A stretch of 64,000 bases of DNA from Timema cristinae (Eukaryota; Arthropoda; Insecta; Phasmatodea; Timematidae): contig JBCFYV010000024.1 in the NCBI GenBank assembly GCA_039000515.1, forward strand, positions 11,217,461 through 11,281,460, written 5' to 3'. The notes beneath the pieces are model-generated. The model searched no databases. It had not been told where the DNA came from and saw only the letters and a program-made list of their open reading frames with translations. Shown here one piece after another: positions 33,295 to 44,523 of the stretch; the first letter of the stretch is position 1, and each line of letters starts with the position of its first letter. Both the position numbers and the translations under genes were made by a program.

Positions 33295-34994
33295 GCACAA
33301 CCAAGACACTTCTTAACCACCTCCAAAAACACCCAGGCAAATACAAAGAATTTTTAGATGAAAACAACAAGAAGGATCTGCCCGCACCTGCTCCTAGAAA
33401 AGATAGGACAGTACAACAAAACATCCAGACTATGCTTAGTAGAGAAAAGATGGTCTCATCACACCCGTATGCTCAAACCACCACTAACAAGATTACAAAT
33501 ATGCTTGTAAAAGGACTTTTACCATACAGCTTTGTTGAGGAGGAGGGCTTTGTTGAATTGGTTAAACATTTTGCTCCCAACTACAAGATTCCTGCACGAA
33601 CTACGTTCTCTCGGAATTATGTATCAGTGCTCTTCCAAGAGACTCGGGATCGTCTCAAAACAGAGTTTCTTCAAGATCTCCCATTTGTACAGGCACTAAC
33701 CCTCACATCTGATGGCTGGACATCTCGTGCCACAGACAGCTATGTCAGTCTAACTTGTCATTACCTGAATGACAAATATGACTACAAGACATTCACTATG
33801 GAAATCATTCCAATGAATGAAAGTCATTCTAAAGTCAACATAAAATCTAGACTTGAGCAATGTGTTGTTAATTGGGGCATTTCACTGGAGGACATGACAA
33901 TCCCAATTTACTGCATTACCGATAATGCACCCAATTTCCGCTCTGCTGCCAAAACACTATTTGGTGATAAAGCCCGTCCTTGCTTTGCACATTCTCTACA
34001 GTTAGCTGTTGACGATTCCAAATCTGAGTGTCCTGGTGTCAAGAAGCTGTTACAGAAGGCAAAAAACATTGTGGGTCATTACAGGCGTAGCTCTCAAGCA
34101 CGGGAACGCCTTCATAGTCTGCAAGAGAGAATGCAGGTACCCCAGCTGGAGCTTATTCAGTATGTGGAGACTCGCTGGAGTAGTGAGTATTGCATGCTTC
34201 AGCGACTTGTTGAAATGAAGGGCCCCATCGCTGCTGAACTAGCACAGTCTGAACACAATATTGAACCGCTGACAAATGCAGATTGGGCTCAAGCAAAGGG
34301 TGTGTTGGAAGTTCTTGAGCCACTTGCTCAAGCCACAAAGGAAATAAGTGGCGATTCATATCCAACCTCTTCGATGGTCATACCCATCCTACACTGTCTG
34401 AGTTCCCATTTAAACTCTCGCATACAAAGGCAAGAAGAAGGTACGACATTTGCGAGAAGCCTTTTAAAGACACTTAAGTCTAGATTTCCGTTGCATGAAG
34501 AGGATGAAATATTTCGCTTATCTATGTTAACGGACCCAAGATTCAAAGGTGTAGTTATCAATAATATTGTTGCTTCAGCAAATTTGTCAACTGCTTTAAG
34601 AAACGAACTATACCGTGATTTTGAAGAAATGGATTCAACAGCTGATGAGCCAGAACCATCAACTTCAAACTCTGGACTGTGGTCATTCTTCGATTCTCTA
34701 CCAAACGAGAGAAAAGAGATGAATATTTCTGAAGAAGTTGAAAAGTATTTATCTGAGCCTAGGGTGAATAGATCCACAAACCCTTACCATTGGTGGAAGC
34801 AAGAAGGGTGTAGTAAATTCCCAAATGTCGCTAAGGTTGCGCTTAAATATCTTGGTATTCCTGCTACGCAGGTCAGTAGTGAGAGACTATTCTCATCAGC
34901 AGGAAATGTTGTTATAGCCCGACGAGAGTGTTTACTCCCTGAACATGTACAACAGCTTACCTTCCTCCATAGCAATCTTAAAAAGAATAAGTAA
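33295..34994 (+). CDS. hAT transposase, exon 2 (catalytic and dimerisation regions)
   Basis: A T-run acceptor ending GCAG at 33294 opens TTKTLLNHLQKHPGKY, which provides HxxxxH of the BED finger. The joined protein is about 611 residues, normal for this group. The RNase H-like core shows the first Asp in LTSDGW, the second in CITDNAPNFR, then CFAHSLQLAV (the CxxH block) and ETRWSSEYCML. The C-terminus has the hAT dimerisation region ending in TQVSSERLFSSAGNVV, the block that carries the catalytic Glu in this family, then LLPEHVQQLTFLHSN. No stop or frameshift interrupts it. The enzyme would cut and rejoin hAT ends in the nucleus. Domestication is unlikely because intact termini flank it. Confidence 0.95.
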
Positions 34995-35338
34995 GACTTC
35001 AATAAAGCATAATACAACCAGACTCAAAGAAATATATTTTTTACCTACCTGCTAAGTATAAAATAAAAAGGTGTTTTTTTTGTTTTGTTTTTGCATAGAG
35101 GTAAAGTGATTAACATTATCAAGTTGACAATAAGCTACAAATATTAGTGCTAGAAACAATAAATAGCCTATAATATTCAGTTTGATGCTAGATAAATACC
35201 TATATTTAATAACAATATATTAATAGTTTTACTCAAAATTAAATAGAAAAATATTCGAACTTCGATTCGGCTTCGAGAATATTTCACATATTCGACTCGA
35301 CTTCGATTCGAACCAAAAAAGTGGACTTCGCACACCCC

Positions 35339-35372
<34 letters not shown>

Positions 35373-35381
35373 TTATCTGAC

Positions 35382-35521
35382 AACTGTCAGATGTAACACA
35401 TTCAGAATACATGGCTTGACCTATAAACACATGAAATTAGATGTATAACATCATAGAACAATGAAATAAGGTTCATCTTATATTTTGATCTGATTATGGC
35501 GTTGTTAGCAAGATGGAAGTA
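35382..35521. other. Short unique spacer
   Basis: Sequence between the split SINE/hAT composite and the next SINE A, starting with ATCTGACAACTGTCAG-like DNA. Nothing is recognised. Confidence 0.4.
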
Positions 35522-35529
35522 TGTTAAGA

Positions 35530-35533
<4 letters not shown>

Positions 35534-35596
<63 letters not shown>

Positions 35597-35876
35597 GCAC
35601 CGCGTCTTACTACCCGTTCGGGTTATATGCACTTACGCTAATGTGTAATGGTAGGGTGATTGTGAGATGAAATGGGGAACCTACAGCTTAACGTGGAATC
35701 CGAACCACGGTGGAGGCCTGGCATTCCTCACATTCACAAGTTGTGATTAATACACGTCTTGTCAGAGGTGAAGGAAGGGTTTGGTGATCAGATAAATCTG
35801 TGCCGGGACAGAGGATTGAACCCCGGACCCCCAGTACAGAAGTCTGATACCTTACCCCTAGACCACCAGGTCACCC
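35534..35876 (-). mobile_element. SINE A copy, long subfamily (A2), with long (ATT)n
   Basis: The tail is a run of about 21 ATT triplets, the longest here. The full body and head follow in reverse. The 12-bp duplication TGTTAAGAATTA is perfect (35522-35533 and 35877-35888). It has the A2 insertion (ATTAATACACGTC on this strand). Confidence 0.95.
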
Positions 35877-35889
35877 TGTTAAGAATTAA

Positions 35890-36754
35890 ATGCAAGGAAG
35901 GTCAAAGATACTATTGAAAAAATATGTTATTTATTACATACGTTAATATTTCTTCGGCGAAGCTATACTATGCAGATTTATCTCCTGTGCAATCTAAGAA
36001 GGTATAGTTATGGTGATCATACGTACTGTTTTCTGCAATAGCACTGTTTTTTGGGGTGATTACTGTCCTATTGTCCTACAGAACAGGCATTACTGCTGCT
36101 ATTAACCAATTAATTTCAAAGATACTTCTTTTTGTAGTTAGATGAAATACTATTTTGAATTGAACAGCGCTAGAAAAAGGAATTTCACCTTTGAGCTGTA
36201 CTTTTTTTCGAGAAGTTGTATTTGCAGGTTCTCTTTGCCAGAATCAAGACTTTGATAGGTTAAAAGAACCTTCAGAATAGACTTCCTACCAAAATCAATG
36301 TATAACTACATTTTACTTTTTAGATACAAACGTCTCACAAAGATGTTTCTGCATGTTACCTATTATTTGCGCCTATAGCTATTTTTATTTTAGTTTACGT
36401 ATTATTAGAACTTTTGTACTGAAATATTAGTTTGGAGTGATTAGAAATCAACATTCTAAATTTATTTATAAACATTAATGACAGTAGACAAAAAGTTATT
36501 ATTGAAATGTATTTATGTGTCTGTGAGAACAGAGTTTTTCTTGATATTAATATTATTAATTTTGTTCCTTGAAATTGACGATAAAATTAATGTTATCTTA
36601 GGTATTATTTGATTTGTGCAGCTCAGTGTTACCTTGAATAGTTAACAATGAAAAGGGAAATTTAATAAATGATTTTGTGTTTCAACTATATTTATTATTC
36701 TCTCCGCCACTATTAGCTTTCCTTTGTTTACTTTATTTTATTTTTTTGTTTAGT

Positions 36755-36798
<44 letters not shown>

Positions 36799-36820
36799 AT
36801 GTTTTATATATATTGGCTTT
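35890..36820. other. AT-rich, with one (TA)n tract
   Basis: No gene is recognised. A (TA)n run of about 36 bp lies at 36759-36795. Confidence 0.5.
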
Positions 36821-36821
36821 T

Positions 36822-37690
36822 ATGCTTTAACTAAGAAAAAAATATGGTCACCAAACTGTATAGTCCAGTTATATGGATGGATCTCACACTTGTAAACTCA
36901 GGCCTACTTTCATGACAAGATGCACACAAAAAAAACCCATTAAAGTATAAATATGATTAAAGGTTGTAGATAGATAACTCGCTTTGTTCGTTGGGGGCTA
37001 CGCCCCCAGACCCCCAGTGAGTTTTCTTTGCAAGTGGATGTAAACTAATGTAATTCCAGAGCCGTTTTTTGGCAAGTCTTACCGTTTAGCCACAAGAGCC
37101 CTCCAAAGAAAGGTCCGCACCGACTTTAAAGTTACTCGGCCATTTTTAATTTGTTTCGGTGGTTATTTTTTTTTTTTTTTTAACTTTTTGGAATTTTCCC
37201 ATCGGTTACAGGCTAAAAGCTATAAGTTTGTCAAATTTCAAGTTTCTGACTCATCTGGAAGTGGGTAAACGTTAATATCATTGAGTGAGTCAGCCATGTG
37301 GCTTTATAGTAGTATATTTAAAATAACTAATCTGCTTATCAAAAAGTTGATCTATAGTAGCTTGAAACATCCCCTTCGAATCACTGGTACCCTTCCTGCT
37401 CCATGTGGATAATAAATATTTGATCTCGCCGGAACTCGAACCAAACTTGTGGCTACATCTACCACTGGTTCGAAGGGGATGTTTTAATCTCCCATAGACC
37501 CACTTTTTGCTTAGCAGATTAGTGATTTTAATTATCTATACACAACCTTTAAACATATATAACCTTTAATGGGGTTTTGTGTGCATCTTGTCATGAAAGT
37601 ATCGGCCTGAGTTTACAAGTGTGAGAACCAGTTAACTGGACTATATGGTTTGGTGAACATATATTTTTCTTAGTAAATATATAGTCTGAG
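36822..37690. mobile_element. Long foldback (inverted-repeat) element, left arm interrupted
   Basis: The right arm, 37456-37690 (about 235 bp), is the imperfect complement of the left arm, which is split into 36822-36977 and 37318-37392. Shared blocks include CACTTGTAAACTCAGGCC, TCATGACAAGATGCACACA and ACATCCCCTTCGAA. The loop is about 60 bp. No protein is encoded. Snap-back structure is typical of foldback or MITE elements. Confidence 0.85.
36978..37317. mobile_element. Insert of about 340 bp within the foldback left arm
   Basis: Inferred purely from the palindrome alignment: this block has no counterpart in the right arm. It begins CTCGCTTTGTTCG, then has a small hairpin (TGGGGGCTACGCCCCCA) followed by GACCCCCAG. 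It includes a T-run near 37167-37182. No duplication was evident and the family is unknown. Confidence 0.6.
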
Positions 37691-37754
37691 GACCCAAATC
37701 GGTAGGTGCGTGGAATAATGTCAGGATAATCTAATCTTGGGTTATCTTGGAAAA

Positions 37755-38003
37755 GATAGCAACTACAGTAGCCTCATGGCTTCTTTGGTGCTGACTGACA
37801 GCTCACAGATGATAGCTAACGGCTTTAAAAAGCTACCAGACCAAATTATATATCCCTACGCCGAACCAAATGATCTGAAAAAACATGTGTTTAGCAGCTG
37901 TCACTTCTTACGGTCAACAATTAGGTATATAGCTAAATGTTGACTGTCAGAAGTCAGCTGTGAGCTGTCAGTCAGCACCAAAGAAGCCATGGGGCTACTG
38001 TAG
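37755..38003 (+). mobile_element. Repeat D copy with inverted arms
   Basis: The left arm (TACAGTAGCCTCATGGCTTC, TTTGGTGCTGACTGACAGCT) is complementary to the right arm (37937-38000). The interior matches the reverse complement of 16930-17085. A short open frame across it is not protein-like. Confidence 0.75.
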
Positions 38004-38994
38004 CAATATTTCAGCCCAATCCAGCAATACCGACCGCTTTACCTGGGTATGTCGTTAGTTAGAACTATATCTGACCTCTTCCTCGGCTGGGCATATTATG
38101 TTCTGCTGGTCGGTGTTGTCTCTACAAACAATGAAGTCAAAACAAGATATTTTATGAAATATAGCTACGTTTCAAATATATATTCTCAATGATAACTTCG
38201 AGCACATTAATAAAAAATAACGAGTAGAACTAGTTTAAAAAACAAATGAGATAAAATCAAATTATATATAATCAAATATAAGAGAAATATTTTTATATGA
38301 TTAAAAATTATATAATTTTAACACTTTAAACTGTTTATACAATACATATTATCTTAAATTAACATATTATAAATATTTAATGGTGTACACTTCATATGAA
38401 TGTCTAGTTACACCAAATTCCAGCCCCATACATTAATTACTTCACCTTAACAATGCTACATGAAAAGCATAAAATAGCAAGTTTGACTCCTTATAACTCG
38501 TGAACTACAATACCATTTGTTAAAATAATTGTGTAATATATTTTTACTGTCGAATGATCTTAATTGGTTTCACATTTTTTAATATCTATATGGGGTGTTA
38601 TAAAATTTAATGACAACTTTTTTTATTTTCATTTAAAACGTTTCTAATCTAATCCCGCAATGCTCATGCTTCATAAATGATATTAAAAAACTGTTGATAT
38701 CATCATGTGATGGAAATTAAACTTTATGTTTGTACTGAAGCAATGTTTTATTTGTTTTGACCAAAAAAGTTTTGTTATAAAATCTGCAAAAGTACTGGTA
38801 TTTTCTTGCATTCCCCATTATCTCCTCTCGCCCGTGAACCATGTGATGAGCCAAACATATAGTTGAAATTTATTTTACTTTTAACCTGAGTTGTAAAAAT
38901 ACACCCTGAGAATATTTAACTTTGTCACATTTAATTGTATCATATTCAAAACCTTTTACAGATAGTCAATTTTTAATGACTGTTTGATAGAAAC

Positions 38995-38995
<1 letters not shown>
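38004..38995. other. AT-rich, nothing recognised
   Basis: No exon, SINE or transposon end is supported here. Confidence 0.5.

Positions 38996-39061
<66 letters not shown>
38996..39061. repeat. (TA)n microsatellite
   Basis: A pure run of about 33 TA dinucleotides. Confidence 0.97.
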
Positions 39062-39064
<3 letters not shown>

Positions 39065-39399
39065 AAAGCTGATCCACCAAGACGCCCACGACATAACTTA
39101 CTATATAAAGATGTAATTTGTTAAAATTACATTACATCAAATAGAAACTATAAGGTCCAACCAAAATTGGCGGTAAAACTTGTCGTGAGAGAATCTAACC
39201 CGTGTTTCCTTAATAGGGAGGTGTTGCGTCCAGAAGGGGAGCAGGTGGGAGGGGCGGGAGAAACTGGTTGAGTCGAGTGGTAAAATTAGAAGTCTTGGAA
39301 TGCGGAGACAAGTGTCCGGAAATAGCCTGCTGTGCCGTGTAACACTGACCCATTTCATCGTCGGGTGTTCGCGTTCTACCATGACATATTCTCTTATCT

Positions 39400-41512
39400 T
39401 CCAACACACACATTACAAGACATCGCCACTTAACCTCCAACACACACATTACAAGACATTGCCTCTTACCCTCCAACACACACACATCACAAGACATCAC
39501 CACTTACCCTCCAACACACACATTACAAGACATTGCCTCTTACCCTCCAACACACACACATTACAAGACATCACCACTTACCCTCCAACACACACATTAC
39601 AAGACATCGCCTCTTACCCTCCAACACACACACATTACAAGACATCGCCACTTACCCTCCAACACACACATTACAAGACATTGCCTCTTACCCTCCAACA
39701 CACACACATCACAAGACATCACCACTTACCCTCCAACACACACATTACAAGACATCGCCTCTTACCCTCCACACACACACATTACAAGACATTGCCTCTT
39801 ACCCTCCAACACACACACATCACAAGACATCACCACTTACCCTCCAACACACACATTACAAGACATTGCCTCTTACCCTCCAACACACACATCACAAGAC
39901 ATCACCACTTACCCTCCAACACACACATTACAAGACATTGCCTCTTACCCTCCAACACACACACATTTCAAGACATCACCACTTACCCTCCAACACACAC
40001 ATTACAAGACATCGTCTCTTATCCTCCAACACACACATTACAAGACATCGTCTCTTACCCTCCAACACACACATTACAAGACATCGCCACTTACCCTCCA
40101 ACACACACATTACAAGACATCGTCTCTTATCCTCCAACACACACATTACAAGACATCGCCACTTACCCTCCAACACACATTACAAGACATCGTCTCTTAT
40201 CCTCCAACACACACATTACAAGACATCGTCTCTTACCCTCCAACACACACACATCACAAGACATCACCACTTACCCTCCAACACACACATTACAAGACAT
40301 TGTCTCTTACCCTCCAACACACACATCACAAGACATCACCACTTACCCTCCAACACACACTTACAAGACATCACCACTTACCCTCCAACACACACATTAC
40401 AAGACATTGCCTCTTACCCTCCAACACACACACATTACAAGACATCACCACTTACCCTCCAACACACACATTACAAGACATCGCCTCTTACCCTCCAACA
40501 CACACACATTACAAGACATCGCCACTTACCCTCCAACACACACATTACAAGACATTGCCTCTTACCCTCCAACACCACACATCACAAGACATCACCACTT
40601 ACCCTCCAACACACACATTACAAGACATTGCCTCTTACCTCCAACACACACACATTTCAAGACATCACCACTTACCCTCCAACACACACATTACAAGACA
40701 TCGTCTCTTATCCTCCAACACACACATTACAAGACATCGTCTCTTACCCTCCAACACACACATTACAAGACATCACCACTTACCCTCCAACACACACATT
40801 ACAAGACATTGCCTCTTACCCTCCAACACACACATCACAAGACATCACCACTTACCCTCCAACACACACATTACAAGACATCGCCACTTACCCTCCAACA
40901 CACACATTACAAGACATCGTCTCTTATCCTCCAACACACACATTACAAGACATCGCCACTTACCCTCCAACACACATTACAAGACATCGTCTCTTATCCT
41001 CCAACACACACATTACAAGACATCGTCTCTTACCCTCCAACACACACATTACAAGACATCGTCTCTTACCCTCCAATACACACATTACAAGACATCGTCT
41101 CTTATCCTCCAACACACACATTACAAGACATCGCCACTTACCCTCCAACACACACATTACAAGACATCGTCTCTTATCCTCCAACACACACATTACAAGA
41201 CATCGTCTCTTACCCTCCAACACACACATTACAAGACATCGTCTCTTACCCTCCAACACACACATTACAAGACATCGTCTCTTATCCTCCAACACACACA
41301 TTGCAAGACATCGCCACTTACCCTCCAACACACACATTACAAGACATCGTCTCTTATCCTCCAACACACACTTACAAGACATCGTCTCTTACCCTCCAAC
41401 ACACACATTACAAGACATCGTCTCTTATCCTCCAACACACAGACTACAAGACATCGCCTCTTACCCTCCAACACACACATTACAAGACATCGTCTCTTAT
41501 CCTCCAACAACA
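39400..41512 (+). repeat. Minisatellite array, 36-bp unit, about 59 copies
   Basis: The unit is CTCCAACACACACATTACAA then GACATCGTCTCTTACC. Variants affect the middle (TCGTCTCTTAT/C, TTGCCTCTTAC, TCACCACTTAC, TCGCCACTTAC) and the CA run (one extra CA in many units). Units with CACC and GCCTC alternate in the first half, making a dimer period of about 74 bp. The second half is mostly GTCTC units. Because 36 is divisible by three, long open frames of up to 750 codons arise in several frames; their products are just repeats, so I do not call a gene. Confidence 0.97.
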
Positions 41513-41578
41513 GACTAAAAGATATGGATGGATGTTTTTAAATGACATTTAGAGTATAAATACATAAACTGTAACTTT

Positions 41579-41790
41579 GACCGGTTTCAGTGGTTGGTTT
41601 TTTAATGGATGGGAAGATCGGTCTGGTACATTGAGCGTTTTTCCCAAATAGTTATCTACTCTACTTCCACGCAAATGACGGTTCGTTTCTTCTTAATGTA
41701 ACATTTCTTGTCGCTAACAGATTACCGAACTTAGTTCGTATGCTTATACGTATAGCTTAAGAGAATAGTGAGATGCGGTGACAAAAATAA
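41579..41790 (+). mobile_element. SINE B copy, worn
   Basis: GACCGGTTTCAGTGGTTGG (head), TTTTTCCCAAATAGTTATC (body) and GAGATGCGGTGACAAAA (tail) follow the B order with many changes. Confidence 0.65.
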
Positions 41791-41799
41791 CCTGTAATT

Positions 41800-42119
41800 G
41801 TAAACCTAAGCAGTGTTGACGGAACCATTGTTGTACAAAGGGCGGTAGGAGGGCATTATTGATTATAGCCCTCACGCAAGTACGGTTTCAGGGGGTTATT
41901 TACTGTAGAAACCTTTTTAAATATTGGGGAATGAGGTTATTTTCCCCACACACAACTATTAATAACTACTCCACATTTCTCTGAATGAAACGCGTGATAT
42001 TGCCCGTCCGGGCTATTCGCATCTTGCGCTATATTAGGGATACGGGAAGAGGAGGCTGTAAACCAACTGGTATGAAGACATTTTTGAATGAACAAACAAC
42101 ATTTCCCTTCACAAATCAC
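41800..42119. other. No gene recognised
   Basis: Mixed-composition spacer. GTCCGGGCTATTCGC near 42006 may be a minus-strand SINE tail fragment. Confidence 0.4.
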
Positions 42120-42310
42120 AACCTGTTCAGGTTGTACGCATATATGATAATATTACTATTCTAATGGACCAGGGATGAGGAAGGAAGCATTTTAGAGGTA
42201 ATCTACCCGCATGTTCATGGAAGGAAGATAGGAAACCATTTCAGGAAAAACCATCCTCAGTAGACCCGAACTGGTTACAACCCCTATTTCCCATTCTTCA
42301 GCGGGCCACT
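42120..42310 (-). mobile_element. SINE B-type copy, divergent subgroup
   Basis: It shares with 7268-7471 and 46055-46330 the phrases CATATATGATAAT, GGGATGAGGAAGGAAGCATT and GAGGTAATCTACCCGCAT. This indicates a separate B subgroup. Confidence 0.65.
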
Positions 42311-42610
42311 CCAACTCGAGAATTATAACTATTAAACATCAACATGTTGACCATCTTTTGTCACAAGACCTTACGAACAAAAACATGTCGTTGGTAGACT
42401 ATAGTTCCAGAATAGCTGTCCGGAGTGTGCCACTGGGGTCTGTCAGTATCTTGTATCCATCCACCTTGACTCCTGTGAATGTCGGAGTGTCAACATGAAC
42501 TAGTGCGCCGGTTCAGCCCGACCTAGGTCACTGTGTCAACATTACAGAAGACGTCACACGTGTTAGCTTAGGGATGTTTACACGAATACTGTACTATTGA
42601 ACTTTGGATG
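42311..42610. other. No gene recognised
   Basis: Nothing supportable; GC is slightly higher at 42400-42550. Confidence 0.4.
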
Positions 42611-42623
42611 GGACAATAAGATA

Positions 42624-42877
42624 CAAATCCGCTTCGGTGGTCGCATGGTCTAAGGCGCTACTCTCGCAATTGACCAGACTGACGATGACGGGAAGATCGT
42701 GGTTCGATCCTGGCCGGGTGTAGTGATGATGGTTTTTCCTAAATGGTTTCCCACTCTATCAACGCAAATACGAGTACACTTCCTCTAAATTCAACCTTCC
42801 TCATCCATAACCAATTAACGTAGTTTTTACATAAGCGTATAACCCGAATGGGTAGTAAGACGCGATGTTAAAAAAAG
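42624..42877 (+). mobile_element. SINE B copy, tRNA-Leu-like head
   Basis: The head GGTGGTCGCATGGTCTAAGG, B box GGTTCGATCCTGG and tail ACCCGAATGGGTAGTAAGAC are all present, with an A-run at the end. Confidence 0.9.
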
Positions 42878-43452
42878 GGTTACAAGTTCACTGAGTTGTT
42901 GACTCAAGCTTGGTTTAAGATCGTAAAACTAAGAGTTAATACGGGCGCGCTTATTATGCATACGTGATACGTCACACGCTAAGTTTATGATTTATTGAGT
43001 CACATTTGAAACTTACATGATAATTCTAGAAACTCAGATATTTTGAAAAAGAGCCCTATGAGGGCAACTACAAATTTCAATATTCATGTTATACTCGTAC
43101 TTATTAGTTTAGTAAGTTCAATTTGATATATTATTAGAAAGACCCAATGTCAAATATATTTATTTTTTAATCAAACCTGACACATACAAAATTCAAAATA
43201 AAAGCTAGTTTCTGATCGGTAGAAATAATGACTTTTTTCATGTATAAAAACTTGAGGTTATAAAGATTGTTAAATCCATTACAAATATCCATTACAATCT
43301 AGATATTACACCCTGGATCGTGGCCAGAAATTTATTTTTAAAATTAAAAGTGGGGGAAGAGGGGGAGGTGGGATTTGGAATGGCTTAGCTAAAGTGGTTA
43401 ATGGTGGAGCGCCCACCAGGAAAGGGCAAATAATTTTAATATAACTAAATTC
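42878..43452. other. AT-rich, nothing recognised
   Basis: No ORF or repeat end is supported here. Confidence 0.5.
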
Positions 43453-43460
43453 CTCTAGAA

Positions 43461-44186
43461 TAAGGTTACCAGACGTCCCGTTTTTTAAGGAAATGTCCCA
43501 ATGTCCCGTATTTTAGAGAAATTAAATTTAATTATGTGAAAGGGAAAATAATAAGATTAAAAAATTTAAATAAAAAATGTTACAGTTAATGACAGTGAAC
43601 TTTTCACACAGTGGACGAGAAAAACAAAACAAAATGTGGAGTGAAATGTCCAATCAACAAAAGTGGCGCTATTACATGAAGACATGTGGAAGAAAGTCTC
43701 ACTACTTAGAACTACTGATAATATGTTGATACCTTCTCAGTATCCCAGCACACAACGCGCATGTGGAACGAATATTTTCATTGATGACCAATCAGGGGAC
43801 AAAAGAAATAAACCGAACGGAACTAAACACAGCGGAGGGAATTTTGCAGAACTTAGTCAATGAATATAAGACTTGATCTGAATTTTGTTCTTATGTATTA
43901 AATGACAAACACTTTTTGAAAGTTGCACAAAGTTTAGAGAAGTATTAACAGGTCTACCAGATCGTTAAAGCGCTGCCCAAACTCCCTTAGATATTTTGTT
44001 TTTTAGAAACACTGTGGGGTCGTGTGGTGAGCTAATGGGTGTGGTTATTACTTTTTAATATGTAATTTGGAAGGTTATATACCGAATTTGATAAATTTTA
44101 AATCATTTGTGCGGCTTTAACAAACCTATATCTTCATACACTAACATATGTTTCGTTTTTTTAATTTTGAAAATCTGGCAACCCTA
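43461..44186. mobile_element. Non-autonomous hAT element (hAT-2)
   Basis: The ends TAAGGTTACCAGA and TCTGGCAACCCTA form a 13-bp inverted repeat with two mismatches. A perfect 8-bp duplication, CTCTAGAA, flanks it (43453-43460 and 44187-44194). The left subterminal region has repeated TGTCCCGTxTTTTA blocks. At 726 bp it keeps only the end of a transposase gene. Confidence 0.9.
43739..43876 (+). pseudogene. hAT transposase C-terminal fragment
   Basis: The frame reads SIPAHNAHVERIFSLMTNQ, then NTAEGILQNLVNEYKT and a TGA stop at 43874. This is the hAT C-terminal dimerisation block (xxERIFSLM followed by a helix ending near the stop). Everything upstream of it is lost, so it is not functional. 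Confidence 0.8.
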
Positions 44187-44194
44187 CTCTAGAA

Positions 44195-44515
44195 GAAATT
44201 TAATTAAAAGTTATGAATTCTATAAACTTCATTAAGCTCAGGTATTTAAAGGAACACAAAAATACATTACTAACTCTTGAGGGTAGGGTACCCTCCTCGG
44301 TTCGCACACGACCTGTAAACGAACAAGTATGAACTAACACATAAGATAACGTTGATTATATTCTCAAGAACTCTTTAACTCCTCATTTTTAGCTCACAAA
44401 TCAAGCTAAATACAGTCGACATATTCAACATATTTAACAGAAGGAAAGCTGATTTTATTTTCCAAAATACATTCCTGGTTTAAAAACTACATATTATTTA
44501 ATTTCCTTTCAATGT
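44195..44515. other. AT-rich spacer between two hAT elements
   Basis: Nothing is recognised here. Confidence 0.5.
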
Positions 44516-44523
44516 CACTAGTC

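Larger units (their letters stand above)
31542..35340 (+). mobile_element. Complete hAT transposon (hAT-1)
   Basis: The termini are a perfect 15-bp inverted repeat, TAGGGGTGTGCGAAG and its complement. Octamers ATAATAAT flank it (31534-31541 and 35341-35348), the right size for a hAT duplication, though they lie in a TAA repeat. Both ends have subterminal arrays of TTCGAA-type motifs (31556-31665 and 35250-35320), the usual transposase-binding layout of hAT elements. At 3.8 kb with an uninterrupted two-exon transposase, it looks autonomous and young. Confidence 0.95.
31319..35370 (+). mobile_element. SINE A copy, 5'-truncated, split by hAT-1
   Basis: The SINE starts at its B-box end (GGTCCCGGCACAGATTTATC) and runs to the shared tail and (TAA)n by 31541. 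After the hAT element the (TAA)n resumes (35341-35370). The original 11-bp duplication ACTTATCTGAC is perfect at 31308-31318 and 35371-35381. This shows that the hAT landed inside the finished SINE tail. Confidence 0.95.

Noticed and set aside
39400..41512. CRISPR-like repeat array
   Set aside because: Repeats are directly adjacent without unique spacers and the genome is eukaryotic.
39300..41552. Open frames of 750, 661 and 413 codons
   Set aside because: They coincide with the 36-bp minisatellite. Three frames and the opposite strand are open because the period is divisible by three; the products are pure repeat with no domain.
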